A stretch of 64,000 nucleotides of DNA, from the NCBI RefSeq assembly GCF_000314855.2, contig NZ_KB233223.1:505868-569867 (forward strand), given 5' to 3'. Origin of the DNA: Providencia burhodogranariea DSM 19968 (lineage in GTDB: Bacteria > Pseudomonadota > Gammaproteobacteria > Enterobacterales > Enterobacteriaceae). The notes beneath the pieces were generated by a model that made no database searches, was not told the origin of the DNA, and worked only from the letters and a program-made list of their open reading frames with translations. The translations under genes were made by a program, and so were the position numbers. Shown piece after piece: positions 20,522-29,993 of this stretch. The stretch's first letter is position 1. The number at the start of each line of letters is the position of its first letter.

Positions 20522-20584
20522 TCATACTTCAAATTGAATCATTGTGACCTGCATGTGCGATAAATGGCAACTTGAAGTATGATA
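20522..20584. repeat. Miniature inverted repeat made of two ERIC left ends
   Basis: GTCATACTTCAAATTG at the left and CAACTTGAAGTATGATAG at the right are inverted copies of the same ERIC end, about 33 bp apart. The normal ERIC core and right end are absent. It lies between the divergent darP and pmbA genes. Confidence 0.6.
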
Positions 20585-20692
20585 GATATATATTTTGGCT
20601 ATTGTAGCTGGGAAAAAGGCCTAATGACTACCTGACATTTGTGTGTTGGCGTAAAAAAGGTGTTTTTGCCTCACTTTATTTGGATTGAGCAT

Positions 20693-22033
20693 ATGAGTTT
20701 AACTGAACAAGTCAACGAACAACGTAAAAAATTAGAAGATGCGGTTGCGCAAGCACTCTCTTTTGCCAAAAGCCGTTGTGATGCAGCTGAAGTTGCTGTA
20801 AACAAAAGCACTGGAATTAGCGTAAGCACTCGCCAAGGTGAAGTTGAAAATGTTGAGTTCAATAGTGATGGCGCACTCGGGATCACTGTTTACCATAATC
20901 AACGTAAAGGCAGTGCATCTTCAACTGATTTAAGCCCAGAAGCTATTGAGCGTACAGTACAAGCGGCAGTTGATATTGCACGCTATACCTCAGAAGACCC
21001 TTATGCAGGTCCTGCCGAAAAATCATTATTAGCTTTTGATTCACCGGAATTGCAGCTATTCCAAGCTAGTGAGATTACACCTGAGGATGCGATTAAGTTG
21101 GCTTCGCAAGCTGAGATGGCCGCGCTTGCTGTAGACTCACGTATTGTAAATACAGAAGGTGGTAGCTTTAATGGTCATTATGGTGTGCGAGTGTTTGGTA
21201 ACTCGCATGGCATGTTGCAAAGTTATTGCTCAAGTCGCTATTCGATGTCTAGCAGTGTGATTGCAGAGCAAAATGGTGAAATGGAGCGTGACTATGCCTA
21301 TACCATTGGCCGTAGTCTTAGCGCATTACAATCAGCTGAATGGGTTGGCCAAGAATGTGCTCGTCGTACATTAGCGCGTTTATCGCCAAGAAAACTCCCC
21401 ACGATGAAGGCTCCAGTCATTTTTGCATCTGAAGTTGCAACAGGGCTATTTGGACACCTTGTTGGTGCAATTAGTGGTAGCAGCATCTATCGTAAATCAT
21501 CTTTCCTGTTAGATAGCCTAGGTAAGCAAATTTTACCTGAGTGGCTGACCATTAATGAACAGCCGCATTTGATTGGTGGATTAGCCTCTTCACCTTTTGA
21601 TAGCGAAGGTGTTCGTACGACAGAGCGTAATATCATTGAAAATGGTGTGCTGCAAACGTGGTTAATGACCTCTTATTCTGCTAGAAAATTAGGGTTACAG
21701 AGCACAGGTCATGCTGGTGGTATTCATAACTGGCGTATTGCAGGTCAAGGCCTTTCATTTGATGCATTATTAAAGCAAATGGGAACAGGTCTTGTTGTCA
21801 CAGAGTTGATGGGGCAAGGCGTTAGTGGGATCACGGGTGATTATTCACGTGGAGCATCCGGTTTCTGGGTTGAAAATGGTGAGATACAATACCCTGTAAG
21901 CGAAATCACGATTGCTGGTAATCTGAAAGATATGTGGTTGAATATGGTTACGGTTGCCGATGACATTGAAACACGCAGTAATATCCAGTGTGGCTCAGTA
22001 CTATTGCCTGAAATGAGTATCGCTGGTCAATAA
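20693..22033 (+). CDS. pmbA: Metalloprotease subunit PmbA (TldE)
   Basis: A 446-residue protein starting [18 protein letters not shown]. It is very close to E. coli PmbA across its length: [57 protein letters not shown] and the C-terminal [17 protein letters not shown]. It lacks the HExxxH zinc motif of its partner TldD, as expected. Together they form the TldD/E protease. The ORF opens at 20639 but the homologous start is 20693. Confidence 0.97.
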   Translation: MSLTEQVNEQRKKLEDAVAQALSFAKSRCDAAEVAVNKSTGISVSTRQGEVENVEFNSDGALGITVYHNQRKGSASSTDLSPEAIERTVQAAVDIARYTSEDPYAGPAEKSLLAFDSPELQLFQASEITPEDAIKLASQAEMAALAVDSRIVNTEGGSFNGHYGVRVFGNSHGMLQSYCSSRYSMSSSVIAEQNGEMERDYAYTIGRSLSALQSAEWVGQECARRTLARLSPRKLPTMKAPVIFASEVATGLFGHLVGAISGSSIYRKSSFLLDSLGKQILPEWLTINEQPHLIGGLASSPFDSEGVRTTERNIIENGVLQTWLMTSYSARKLGLQSTGHAGGIHNWRIAGQGLSFDALLKQMGTGLVVTELMGQGVSGITGDYSRGASGFWVENGEIQYPVSEITIAGNLKDMWLNMVTVADDIETRSNIQCGSVLLPEMSIAGQ

Positions 22034-22052
22034 CTCGATATTATAAATTCAA

Positions 22053-22074
22053 AAGGCACTCGGATGAGTGCCTT
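22053..22074 (+). terminator. Terminator hairpin after pmbA
   Basis: A perfect 9-bp stem AAGGCACTC / GAGTGCCTT with a 4-nt loop, 20 nt past the pmbA stop. The following tract is only moderately T-rich. Confidence 0.7.
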
Positions 22075-22285
22075 ACATATTGGTTATAAATTTTATTATT
22101 TACAACCAATTAGCAAAATAATAAAAATAAAGTAAAAAAATAGATTAACTATTTTTAATACCTAGGGGCTATTTTTTGCAGATCCTATCATTAATTACAT
22201 TGCGATGAATTGTACTTCAAAGCTAAATCTAAAATTCAAGTCACATGGTTATTTTATCAGTGAGCGCCGTAAAACCCCGTCTTTA

Positions 22286-23330
22286 TGAACTGCACCCCAA
22301 AAGTTGGACTCTTTTAGTCTAAATTGAAGGGAGCATTTTATGTTAAACCATACGCTAGAGTTTAAACTTGAAATTATTCAGGCTTACCTAAATGATGAAG
22401 GCGGGCCTAAAATACTCAGTAAAAAATTTAAAATTAATCATGCCACAATCCGCCTATGGATTGAAAATTATCGATTACATGGAGTAGATGACTTAAAAGT
22501 TAAAACGTCAAAACAAGTTTATTCTCCTGCGTTCAAATTTTGTGCAGTTCAAATGATCCTTAATGGAACATCTCTATATGAAGTTCGCAGGCAACTTGAT
22601 ATCAGTGATAGATCAATACTTAGAAATTGGTTGCACCAATACAAAGAACAAAATAGAGGCGTAACAATCAATCATAAGTGCGTCCAGCGATTGATGAAGC
22701 TATTAGGCCTTAAGTCCTGCATTAGGGCGACGAAATATCGTTCTTATAAAGGTCAAGTGGGTAGAATTGCAAAGAATATTTTAAAGCGAAAGTTTAAATC
22801 TAAGAAGCCCAATCAGAAGTGGGTCACTGATGTGACGCAGTTTAATGTTCAAGGTGAAAAGTTTTATCTTTCCCCCATAATGGACTTATTTAATGGTGAG
22901 ATTGTTTCCTACCACATGTAACATCGTCCTACATATAAGCTAGTTGATGATATGCTAAAACAGGCAATTACAACGCTAAAAGCAAATGAAAAACCACTCA
23001 TTCACTCAGATCAGGGATGGCAGTATCAAATGGCTCATTATCAACAGCAGCTAAAGGAAAGAGGCTTAAAACAAAGCATGTCACGAAAAGGAAATTGTTT
23101 AGATAATGCGTCAATGGAAAGCTTTTTTGGGATACTTAAATCTGAGTGTTTTCACGGAAAAGAATTTAAATCGGTTGATGAATTAGAGCAGACCGTGAAA
23201 GAATATATACATTACTATAACCATGAACGAATCAAGGTTAAATTGAAAGAACTAAGTCCTGTAGAGTACAGAACTCAGTTCTTGAAAGCCGCTTAATGGG
23301 ATCACTTCATTTAGGGAGGGGAGCAGTCAA
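22286..23330 (+). mobile_element. Decayed IS3-family element (IS150-like)
   Basis: A 1045-bp element. Its left end is TGAACTGCACCCC; the reverse complement of its right end is TTGACTGCTCCCC (10 of 13 match). It encodes pieces of OrfA and OrfB of an IS3-family transposase. It is about 400 bp shorter than a complete IS150-type element (about 1.44 kb). No clear target-site duplication is seen. It lies between the convergent genes pmbA and rnk and disrupts neither. Confidence 0.88.
22340..23296 (+). pseudogene. IS3-family transposase, internally deleted and nonsense-mutated
   Basis: The frame begins with OrfA (MLNHTLEFKLEIIQAY, two helix-turn-helix segments). After about residue 107 it jumps straight into OrfB (VTINHKCVQRLMKLLGL), so the OrfA end, the frameshift window and the OrfB start are deleted. 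A TAA at 22919-22921 then interrupts the frame, which continues unchanged to 23296. All three DDE residues remain: D in WVTDVTQF, D in IHSDQGWQY and E in NASMESFFG. No active enzyme is expected from this copy. Confidence 0.9.
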
Positions 23331-23364
23331 GCTGACCATATAGCTTTGCTTTTACCTACACGAA

Positions 23365-23386
23365 TTTCAAATTATTTTGGATATGT
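23365..23386. repeat. Solo right end of an ERIC repeat
   Basis: CGAATTTCAAATTATTTTGG is the ERIC right terminus, 7 nt from the rnk stop codon. The rest of the element is missing, possibly lost when the neighbouring IS element inserted. Confidence 0.5.
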
Positions 23387-23392
23387 AAACCA

Positions 23393-23803
23393 TTAACGGT
23401 GAAATTCACCCGCAGCTTCTGGTTGATAAACAATTTCAAGTACTTTGACGCGAGTTTTGACACCGTTTGGTAAGGCCCAACTGATCTCATCATTAACACG
23501 CAAGCCTAGCAATGCAGCACCAATTGGCGCCATCACTGATAGTTGCTCAGTGCTATTTTTCAAAGAAGCAGGGTAAACTAAGGTACGTGTACGCTCTTCA
23601 TTGCTGATCAAATCAAGAAAACGAACAGTGCTGTTCATTGTGACGATATCAGCAGGGATCTCTTGAGGTGAGACAATATCTGCACGATCAAGTTCTTCAT
23701 TCAGCGCTTCTGCTACTGGTGTTCCCGCATAAGCAGCTTGTTCCATCAGTGCATCAAGGCGTTCTGCATCTAAATCATTAATAATAATTGTTGGCTTTGT
23801 CAT
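23393..23803 (-). CDS. rnk: Nucleoside diphosphate kinase regulator Rnk
   Basis: A 136-residue protein starting [20 protein letters not shown] coiled N-terminal region precedes a GreA-like C-terminal domain ([20 protein letters not shown]). Rnk resembles the Gre factors and binds RNA polymerase; it was named for its effect on Ndk levels. The length equals E. coli Rnk. The ORF opens at 23848, but homology places the start at 23803. Confidence 0.96.
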   Translation of the reverse strand: MTKPTIIINDLDAERLDALMEQAAYAGTPVAEALNEELDRADIVSPQEIPADIVTMNSTVRFLDLISNEERTRTLVYPASLKNSTEQLSVMAPIGAALLGLRVNDEISWALPNGVKTRVKVLEIVYQPEAAGEFHR

Positions 23804-23833
23804 ACCACACTCCAATAGAAAAATACAAAGCAA

Positions 23834-23863
23834 ACACCCCCCACCCAATTAGGCAGGGGGTGT
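23834..23863 (-). promoter_or_regulatory. G+C-rich hairpin in the rnk leader
   Basis: An 8-bp stem ACACCCCC / GGGGGTGT with a 14-nt loop, about 30 nt before the rnk ATG. It stands out in AT-rich DNA. It may be an attenuator or the end of a leader transcript; no proper T tract follows on either strand. Confidence 0.4.
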
Positions 23864-23977
23864 CGCTGTAATAAATTTATATGAAATATTAGGCTCTTCG
23901 GGCATTAAAGGGAAGAGATCGGGATCACGATCTACGAGCCAATGCCTGTAAAACTATTGATATCAATTGATACCCTT

Positions 23978-24094
23978 TATACTTCAAGTTGCCTCGTTGT
24001 TGACTGCACTCACAAACACGAGTCACAGAGTTATCTATGCTCCTAGCGATTTGCTCGTTTGTCGCCTAGATGCAACTCGAATTATTTAGGGTAT
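23978..24094. repeat. ERIC/IRU repeat, full length (first of a tandem pair)
   Basis: 117 bp from TATACTTCAAGTTGCC to GAATTATTTAGGGTAT, with the core CACAGAGTTATCTATGCTCC. This is one of the best preserved copies in the window. It lies between rnk and npr. Confidence 0.88.
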
Positions 24095-24102
24095 CTACCC
24101 AG

Positions 24103-24224
24103 TATATTCCAAGCTGCCTCGTTGTTGAGTGCATTCATAAACACTAGCCACAGAGTTATCTATGCTCTTAGCGATTTGCTCGTTTGTTGTCGCCTAGATG
24201 CAACTCGAATTATTTAGGGTATAG
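24103..24224. repeat. ERIC/IRU repeat, full length (second of a tandem pair)
   Basis: About 122 bp, same orientation as the copy 8 bp upstream and very similar to it, with a 3-bp duplication (TTGTTGTCG) near the right end. The right end lies 24 nt from the npr stop. Confidence 0.88.
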
Positions 24225-24248
24225 ATGCTAAATAGTGGGTTGATAATA

Positions 24249-24521
24249 TTAATTTTCATCAAACCCACTATCGAAGAGGCTAATAATCGCCGATAAAGCC
24301 TGAACTTCATCGGGGCCGCTGACCTCAATATCAATGGTGCTACCTTGTTCCGAGTCTAACATCAACATTGCAATAACGCTATCAGCCTCAGCTTCAATGT
24401 GGTTATTATTACGCAATATAACTCTAGAGTTATATTTTTGAACTAATTCATAAAGTAATATCGCTGGCCTAGCATGCATGCCAAGACGATTTTTTAACGT
24501 AATTGTAGACTTTAGTACCAT
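24249..24521 (-). CDS. ptsO: Nitrogen-PTS phosphocarrier protein NPr
   Basis: A 90-residue HPr-like protein. The phosphorylated histidine is H16 in LGMHARPA. NPr carries phosphate from EI-Ntr (PtsP) to EIIA-Ntr (PtsN). The start overlaps the rapZ stop by one base (TAATG). It is the last gene of the kdsD-to-npr block. Two tandem ERIC repeats follow its stop. E. coli also calls the gene npr. Confidence 0.96.
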   Translation of the reverse strand: MVLKSTITLKNRLGMHARPAILLYELVQKYNSRVILRNNNHIEAEADSVIAMLMLDSEQGSTIDIEVSGPDEVQALSAIISLFDSGFDEN

Positions 24522-25372
24522 TACTTACGTTTTTCTAAAGTTCTGTGACGCGATTGAACATTCTTACCACGAGAACGAAAGTAATCTGCTAATTGTTCTG
24601 CAACGTATACTGAACGGTGCTTTCCTCCGGTACAGCCAATTGCAACAGTAAGGTAACTACGATTGTTGGTTTCAAGCATAGGTAACCATAACTCAAGATA
24701 GCTTCGAGTTTGGTAAATAAAGTTATGCACTTCAGTATGCCTATCTAAGAATGCCGCAACAGGACGATCAAGTCCTGTCATTGGACGCAATTTAGGATCC
24801 CAATGCGGGTTCGGTAAAAAGCGCACATCAAATACGTAGTCAGCATCAATAGGGATACCATGTTTAAAGCCGAAGGACTCAAACACCATCGTGAGTTCAC
24901 GTTCACGTTTGCCCATTAAACGTGTTCTTAGCATTTCTGCTAATTCATGAACTGACATCTCGGAGGTATCAATCACTAAGTCAGCACGAGACCGAAGTGG
25001 CTCTAAAAGCTCGTTTTCTTCATCAATAGCACTTTCAAGTGATAAATTTTTACTTGAAAGTGGGTGCAACCTACGGGTATCACTATAACGGCGAATTAAT
25101 GTGTTGCGATCAGCATCCAGAAACAGTAGTTGAGGCGAAAAACTTGACGGCAGTCTATCAAGAGCCTCTTCGAAGATCTCTGGGTTATCTGGCATATTGC
25201 GCACGTCAATGCTCACAGCGGCTGAAATATTACGATCTGCGAGCGAATTCGCCAGTTCTGGAAGCAGCACAACTGGCAGGTTATCTACACAATAGAAACC
25301 CATATCTTCCAGCGCACGTAAGGCAACGGATTTTCCCGAACCGGAACGGCCGCTGACAATCATCAGCACCAT
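24521..25372 (-). CDS. rapZ: RNase adapter protein RapZ
   Basis: A 283-residue protein that is nearly identical in pattern to E. coli RapZ (284). Walker A GRSGSGKS lies at residues 8-15, and the C-terminal RNA-binding domain has [16 protein letters not shown] and ends RHRTLEKRK. RapZ binds the small RNA GlmZ and presents it to RNase E, adjusting GlmS and amino-sugar synthesis. Neither glmZ nor glmY is in this window. A 297-bp gap separates it from ptsN, whereas the two are close in E. coli. Confidence 0.97.
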   Translation of the reverse strand: MVLMIVSGRSGSGKSVALRALEDMGFYCVDNLPVVLLPELANSLADRNISAAVSIDVRNMPDNPEIFEEALDRLPSSFSPQLLFLDADRNTLIRRYSDTRRLHPLSSKNLSLESAIDEENELLEPLRSRADLVIDTSEMSVHELAEMLRTRLMGKRERELTMVFESFGFKHGIPIDADYVFDVRFLPNPHWDPKLRPMTGLDRPVAAFLDRHTEVHNFIYQTRSYLELWLPMLETNNRSYLTVAIGCTGGKHRSVYVAEQLADYFRSRGKNVQSRHRTLEKRK

Positions 25373-25669
25373 GAGCTAACTCCCTTTGTTTCTTTTTATG
25401 ATCATATGATCACGATGTGTTGAATAGATTTTTAATCACTTTGGCTGACATTACAGTTTATGTCTACACCTATATATCTATTTAATCTTGAGTTACTCGT
25501 AATTATCTTTGAGCAATCCGAACCATAATATTATCAATGTGATTTGGGTCGCTAAGAGCTGTTTTACTGGCCGTAACCATAATCGCTCAAGTTATTTTGG
25601 TTGTATGATAAAAATACCAAAATTTCATAAATGTGTAACCATATGATGGCAAAGTAATTTAATTATATG
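25373..25669 (-). other. Extended ptsN-rapZ gap
   Basis: 297 bp without a gene between two genes that are normally adjacent. It is AT-rich, with no repeat or terminator seen. A promoter for rapZ-npr could lie here. Confidence 0.4.
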
Positions 25670-26137
25670 CTACTCAGTAATTATGCTATACAACTCACCG
25701 TCGCTTTGTGCAGATCTCAAACGTTTGCAGAACGATTTATCCGCTAGTTTTTTCGCAATCAGCGACAGTGTGTGCAAATGCGTTTTGCACTGATCGGCAG
25801 GTACAAGCAACGCAAAAAGCAAATCAACCGGTTGGTTATCTATAGCATCAAATGTAATTGGGTCTTCTAGGTGTAAAAACACACCTACAGCTTGTGTATG
25901 TTCGCCTTCGGCTAACTTGCCATGAGGAATTGCAATTCCTCCACCAATGCCTGTTGTTCCTACTTTTTCTCTGGTCAGTAAAGCTTCAAATACCGTGTTT
26001 TCCGGTAATCCCAACTCAGCGGCTGCTAGTTCACTAATAACCTCTAACGCTTTTTTCTTACTCGTACAAACGAGATTGTTACGTGTACAGGTTTGAGATA
26101 ATACGGCGCTTAATTGGATTTCTATATCACTATTCAT
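25670..26137 (-). CDS. ptsN: Nitrogen-PTS EIIA component PtsN
   Basis: A 155-residue EIIA-Ntr. The phosphorylated histidine is in GGIAIPHGKL (about residue 72). Other conserved stretches are TREKVGTTGIG and LPADQ-type VPADQCKTHLHTLSLIAKKLADK. Its phosphorylation state controls potassium uptake (TrkA, KdpD) and other targets. I start at the ATG at 26137 (MNSDIEIQLSAVL), which aligns with E. coli MTNNDTTLQLSSVL; a GTG at 26149 is an alternative. The C-terminus ends at IITE and lacks the short tail of E. coli PtsN. Confidence 0.95.
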   Translation of the reverse strand: MNSDIEIQLSAVLSQTCTRNNLVCTSKKKALEVISELAAAELGLPENTVFEALLTREKVGTTGIGGGIAIPHGKLAEGEHTQAVGVFLHLEDPITFDAIDNQPVDLLFALLVPADQCKTHLHTLSLIAKKLADKSFCKRLRSAQSDGELYSIITE

Positions 26138-26159
26138 TTTATTGTTCACTTAGGACTAC

Positions 26160-26183
26160 AAAACCAGGTGGGCTACCACCTGG
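26160..26183 (-). terminator. Rho-independent terminator between hpf and ptsN
   Basis: A perfect 8-bp stem CCAGGTGG (26164-26171) / CCACCTGG (26176-26183) with a GCTA loop. On the minus strand it runs into TTTTG. It lies 26 nt before the ptsN ATG, so it can end rpoN-hpf transcripts or attenuate ptsN. Confidence 0.72.
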
Positions 26184-26202
26184 CTTGAAACATTTATACC
26201 CG

Positions 26203-26314
26203 TCATACTTCAAGCTGCCTCGTTGTTGACTGCATTCACAAATTCGAGTCACATAGTTATCTATGCTTCTAGTAATGTGTCGCCTAGATGCAACGCGAAT
26301 TATTTAGGGTATAT
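26203..26314. repeat. ERIC/IRU repeat
   Basis: About 112 bp from GTCATACTTCAAGCTGCC to GCGAATTATTTAGGGTATA with core CACATAGTTATCTATGC; a few bases are lost near the second half. The right end is 7 nt from the hpf stop. Confidence 0.85.
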
Positions 26315-26321
26315 AAATGTG

Positions 26322-26609
26322 TTAATGTTGTCTGAGTTTTTCTTTATGCTTGGTTAATTGGCGTGACAGCTTGTCTACCAATTGATCGATTGCAGCGTAC
26401 ATATCACTTTCTTCCGCTGACGCATGGAGTTCTGCACCATTAACCTGCACGGTTGCTTCAGCAATTTGCTGAACTTTTTCAACTTTTAAAACGACTTGAA
26501 TACCATTGATACGATCAAATAATTGTTCCAATTTTCTGACTTTTTTCTCAACAGTTTCGCGTAATGCAGGGGTCACTTCGATATTGTGTCCAGTAATCTG
26601 AAATTCCAT
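26322..26609 (-). CDS. hpf: Ribosome hibernation promoting factor HPF
   Basis: A 95-residue short HPF, same length as in E. coli. MEFQITGHNIEVTPALRETVEKKV opens the protein, and the ribosome-binding beta sheet and helices fit the YfiA/HPF fold. In stationary phase it binds the 30S decoding centre and, with RMF, converts 70S ribosomes to 100S dimers. It starts 22 nt after rpoN. Confidence 0.97.
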   Translation of the reverse strand: MEFQITGHNIEVTPALRETVEKKVRKLEQLFDRINGIQVVLKVEKVQQIAEATVQVNGAELHASAEESDMYAAIDQLVDKLSRQLTKHKEKLRQH

Positions 26610-26631
26610 ACAATCTTCCTTATTTTATCAA

Positions 26632-28077
26632 TTAAACCAATTTTTTACGTTGGTTTGAGGGCGGAATGGATAACGATTCACGATACTTAGCGACAGTTCG
26701 ACGCGCAACCTGAATACCTTGTTCGGCTATCATGCTTGTCAATTTACTATCACTTAATGGCTTCGCTGGATTTTCAGCTGCAACCAATTTTTTGACTAGC
26801 GCACGTATAGCTGTGGAGGATGCTTCCCCTCCAGTATCGGTGCTAACATGACTAGAGAAAAAATACTTCAACTCAAAAATACCTCTAGGACTATGGAGAA
26901 ACTTTTGAGTTGTTACTCTTGAAATTGTCGACTCATGCATATCCACTTGATACGCAATATCTGCCAGTATCATTGGTTTCATGTATTCATCACCGAGCTC
27001 AAAGAATTCTTGTTGTTGCTCAACAATACAGGTAGCCACTTTTAATAATGTTTCATTACGGCTTTCCAAACTTTTTATCAGCCATTTTGCATTTTGCAAA
27101 TTACTACGAATATATTGTGAATCACTTTCGTTTACTGAATCTTTTATCAGAGAAGCATAATGATTATTAATACCTAGTTTTGGAATGCTATCTGTATTTA
27201 ATTCAACTTGCCAGTGCCCGCTGATTTTTTTCACCAAAACATCTGGAATGACATACTCGGATTCCCCTGTATTGATGGATTGCCCTGGTTTGGGATTCAA
27301 TGCCAATATCAAGTCAATAGCTGTTTTTAGGGCATCTTCTTTTAAACGAGTCAATTTAGTCAGTTGGCGAAAATCACGATTTGCAAGTAAATCAATATGC
27401 TGGCTGATGATGACCCGCGCTTCTGCTAACCCTTCAGTTTCTTTCGGATAAAGAGATAGTTGGATCAACAGACATTCTTTGAGATCTTGTGCTGCGACCC
27501 CAAGTGGGTCAAAGTGCTGAATGCGCTTTAAAACAGCAACCACTTCTTCAATTGTAATATCTGGGTTATCTATTCCCTCATGAATATCGCCAATTGGCGA
27601 AGTGAGGTAGCCTGAGTCGTCAATTGAATCAATAATAGCGGTGGCAATTGCACGGTCTGTATCAGTGAATGGAGTAAGTTCTGCTTGCCAAATCAAATAG
27701 TCTTGCAGTGTTTGAGTGGTTTCCCCTTGATACACGGGCAGTTCATCATAACTATAATCATTGCTGGTTCCTGAGGGAGTACCTGCCGAATAAATTTCAT
27801 CCCAATCAGCATCAAGAGGCAGTTCATCAGGCATATCTGCCTTTTCGAGGGCATCTTTGGTATCGATTTCACTACTGTCTGTGCCGCTATCGATTTTATC
27901 AAGAGAGTCTAATTCAGTAGCATTTTCTTCTTGTTCTAGAAGTGGGTTAGTTTCCAATGCGAGTTGAATTTCTTGTTGTAGCTCAAGTGTAGAGAGTTGC
28001 AACAAGCGAATAGCCTGCTGCAATTGGGGAGTCATTGCCAGTTGTTGGCTGATTTTGAGCTGCAAACTTTGCTTCAT
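26632..28077 (-). CDS. rpoN: RNA polymerase sigma-54 factor RpoN
   Basis: A 481-residue sigma-54. Region I is glutamine/leucine rich ([18 protein letters not shown]), an acidic region II follows (about residues 50-110), then the core-binding region and helix-turn-helix. The diagnostic RpoN box [12 protein letters not shown] is near residue 460. It directs transcription of nitrogen-responsive and other genes with enhancer-binding activators. It lies 44 nt after lptB, as in E. coli. Confidence 0.98.
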   Translation of the reverse strand: MKQSLQLKISQQLAMTPQLQQAIRLLQLSTLELQQEIQLALETNPLLEQEENATELDSLDKIDSGTDSSEIDTKDALEKADMPDELPLDADWDEIYSAGTPSGTSNDYSYDELPVYQGETTQTLQDYLIWQAELTPFTDTDRAIATAIIDSIDDSGYLTSPIGDIHEGIDNPDITIEEVVAVLKRIQHFDPLGVAAQDLKECLLIQLSLYPKETEGLAEARVIISQHIDLLANRDFRQLTKLTRLKEDALKTAIDLILALNPKPGQSINTGESEYVIPDVLVKKISGHWQVELNTDSIPKLGINNHYASLIKDSVNESDSQYIRSNLQNAKWLIKSLESRNETLLKVATCIVEQQQEFFELGDEYMKPMILADIAYQVDMHESTISRVTTQKFLHSPRGIFELKYFFSSHVSTDTGGEASSTAIRALVKKLVAAENPAKPLSDSKLTSMIAEQGIQVARRTVAKYRESLSIPPSNQRKKLV

Positions 28078-28121
28078 GTATACGTTTTTATCTCCACCTC
28101 AATTAAGATACGACCGACAAC

Positions 28122-28847
28122 TTACAGTCGGAAACCTTCACCTAAATAAACACGTTTCACTTGTTCGTTTGCAAGGATCATCTCTGGTGTTCCGTGAGCG
28201 ATCAGATGCCCTTGACTCACAATATAGGCTCTTTCACAGACATCAAGTGTTTCGCGTACGTTATGGTCAGTGATCAGAACACCTAATCCATAATCGCGTA
28301 AATGTTGAATAATTTTTTTGATATCCAGAACAGAAATAGGGTCAACACCAGCAAATGGCTCATCTAATAAGATAAATTTAGGATTTGCCGCCAATGCGCG
28401 TGCAATTTCTACACGGCGGCGCTCCCCGCCAGATAGTGATTGCCCAATGCTATTACGCAAGTGGGTAATGCTAAATTCTTCCATTAACTCTTCTGCACGC
28501 TCTTTGCGTTGCTCAGAGTTAAGGTCATGGCGTATTTCTAGCACAGCCATCAAATTATCATAAACACTTAAACGACGAAAAATTGAGGCTTCTTGAGGAA
28601 GATAACCAATTCCACGACGTGCACGCTCATGAAGTGGCAGTAGGCTAATATCTTCGCCATCAATGGTAATTTTACCCGCGTCCCGCTGAACAATTCCGAC
28701 CACCATATAAAAGGTGGTCGTTTTACCTGCGCCATTGGGACCTAGAAGGCCGACAATTTCCCCAGATTTAACTTCTAGGCTGACGTCTTCAACCACCTTG
28801 CGCTTTTTATATGCTTTTGCCAGATTTTCTGCGGTTAATGTAGCCAT
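28122..28847 (-). CDS. lptB: LPS transport ATPase LptB
   Basis: A 241-residue ABC ATPase. Walker [12 protein letters not shown] is near residue 36, the ABC signature LSGGERRR near residue 138 and Walker [13 protein letters not shown] near residue 158, followed by the H-loop TDHN. LptB powers LptFG, which extracts LPS from the inner membrane and pushes it along LptC and LptA. It starts 5 nt after lptA. Confidence 0.98.
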   Translation of the reverse strand: MATLTAENLAKAYKKRKVVEDVSLEVKSGEIVGLLGPNGAGKTTTFYMVVGIVQRDAGKITIDGEDISLLPLHERARRGIGYLPQEASIFRRLSVYDNLMAVLEIRHDLNSEQRKERAEELMEEFSITHLRNSIGQSLSGGERRRVEIARALAANPKFILLDEPFAGVDPISVLDIKKIIQHLRDYGLGVLITDHNVRETLDVCERAYIVSQGHLIAHGTPEMILANEQVKRVYLGEGFRL

Positions 28848-28852
28848 AACAA

Positions 28853-29416
28853 TTATTTACCCTTTCCGTTGTTAGCCGCAGGACCTTTTTCTTGAAGCTG
28901 GGATGGCAGCAATACTGTTGTGACACGTTTACCTTTATCACTAAAAGCTTCCATTTGCTGTGTCGGTACAATATAGGTGATTCTATCACCTTTAATATTG
29001 CTGTCTAATTGCTCAAGATACGCATCACCCGTTAATGTGAGAAGTTTTTTATCCACTTCATAGCGAGCTTTAGTCGCATGGCCTTTAATCGGCTTACCAT
29101 CATCTTGTAATTGATAGAAGGTAACGGGTGTACCATAAGCTTCTACAACGATTTTATTTGGGTCGTTAGTTGAGCGTGTAATGACTACTTTGTTTGCTCG
29201 AATATCGATAGAGCCTTGTTTAAAAATCACATCGTCTGTAAAAGTGGTGATGTTTTTTGCTGAATCAAGGGATTGCTTGACAGAATTTATCGTCATTGGT
29301 TGTTGAGTATCAGTTTTCAAGGCCAAAGCCGGTACGCTAAGAGCAAAAATTGCGCTGGCAACAGCTCCTTGAATAAAACGCTTTTTATTTATTTGATTCA
29401 TTTTTTTGCTCTTCAT
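28853..29416 (-). CDS. lptA: LPS transport periplasmic bridge protein LptA
   Basis: A 187-residue protein. A signal peptide ends near ALSVPALA (about residue 32), followed by an OstA/LptA beta-jellyroll domain ([28 protein letters not shown] strands). LptA oligomers form the periplasmic bridge for LPS. The start at 29416 overlaps lptC by 32 nt; an ATG at 29401 (MNQINKKRF) is the alternative and would overlap by 17 nt. Confidence 0.95.
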   Translation of the reverse strand: MKSKKMNQINKKRFIQGAVASAIFALSVPALALKTDTQQPMTINSVKQSLDSAKNITTFTDDVIFKQGSIDIRANKVVITRSTNDPNKIVVEAYGTPVTFYQLQDDGKPIKGHATKARYEVDKKLLTLTGDAYLEQLDSNIKGDRITYIVPTQQMEAFSDKGKRVTTVLLPSQLQEKGPAANNGKGK

Positions 29417-29978
29417 TTTGTAGCACGTAATGTGTTTTCACATCTTCAATTAACTCTGCAGTTCTTGAACGCAGGTTACCGCGCATTTTTAAACCAGTCG
29501 AATTAAGGCCTTGCCCGATAATAGTAACTTTGTCATCAGATGAGACATCTTGTGTGACTAGATTGATGACGGCACTTTGTGTTGAAATTCGTTGAATTTG
29601 AGAATCAGGACTTAAACTATCTACTTCTACAGTATCATATAGATAGAGAACTCTATCATTTGTCAATTTAGCTTTTTGTGATCTTACAGTCCAGGTTGGA
29701 ACACCGGCTTCGTTATAAGTTGTTAAAACGGGTTTAGTGAACCAAGTGACTTTTTCCGCAGTATAGTTATCAATTTTTTCTGATACTAATTTATAGGCCA
29801 AGTCACCTGTTAGATTATAGACGAAAGTCACTGAATCATCAGTTTGATAATTAGGTTGGCTGTTATCTACCGTAGTGTCTGCTGGGGCATCGGCATTATT
29901 GCCAGCTAAGTTCCAGCCAATCAGACCAAGTGCTACTAAAGATAATAGGATGATTAACCACTTTTTAGTGTTGCTCAT
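29385..29978 (-). CDS. lptC: LPS export protein LptC
   Basis: A 197-residue bitopic inner-membrane protein. One N-terminal helix (about residues 6-24, KKWLIILLSLVALGLIGW) precedes a periplasmic jellyroll domain with GVPTWTVRSQKAKL and NLVTQDVSSDDKV. It receives LPS from LptB2FG and passes it to LptA. About 30 acidic and asparagine-rich residues form a linker after the helix. It starts 15 nt after kdsC. Confidence 0.96.
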   Translation of the reverse strand: MSNTKKWLIILLSLVALGLIGWNLAGNNADAPADTTVDNSQPNYQTDDSVTFVYNLTGDLAYKLVSEKIDNYTAEKVTWFTKPVLTTYNEAGVPTWTVRSQKAKLTNDRVLYLYDTVEVDSLSPDSQIQRISTQSAVINLVTQDVSSDDKVTIIGQGLNSTGLKMRGNLRSRTAELIEDVKTHYVLQNEEQKNESNK

Positions 29979-29993
29979 GAGTATATTTATTCT

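Noticed and set aside
23834..23863. Hairpin as a rho-independent terminator
   Set aside because: Neither strand has a proper T tract after the stem, and no transcript clearly ends there.
24000..24230. CRISPR-like array from repeated blocks near npr
   Set aside because: There are only two copies of a palindromic 120-bp unit with no short unique spacers; they are ERIC elements.
25039..25356. 105-residue plus-strand frame inside rapZ
   Set aside because: It lies wholly antisense within the highly conserved rapZ coding sequence and has no independent support.
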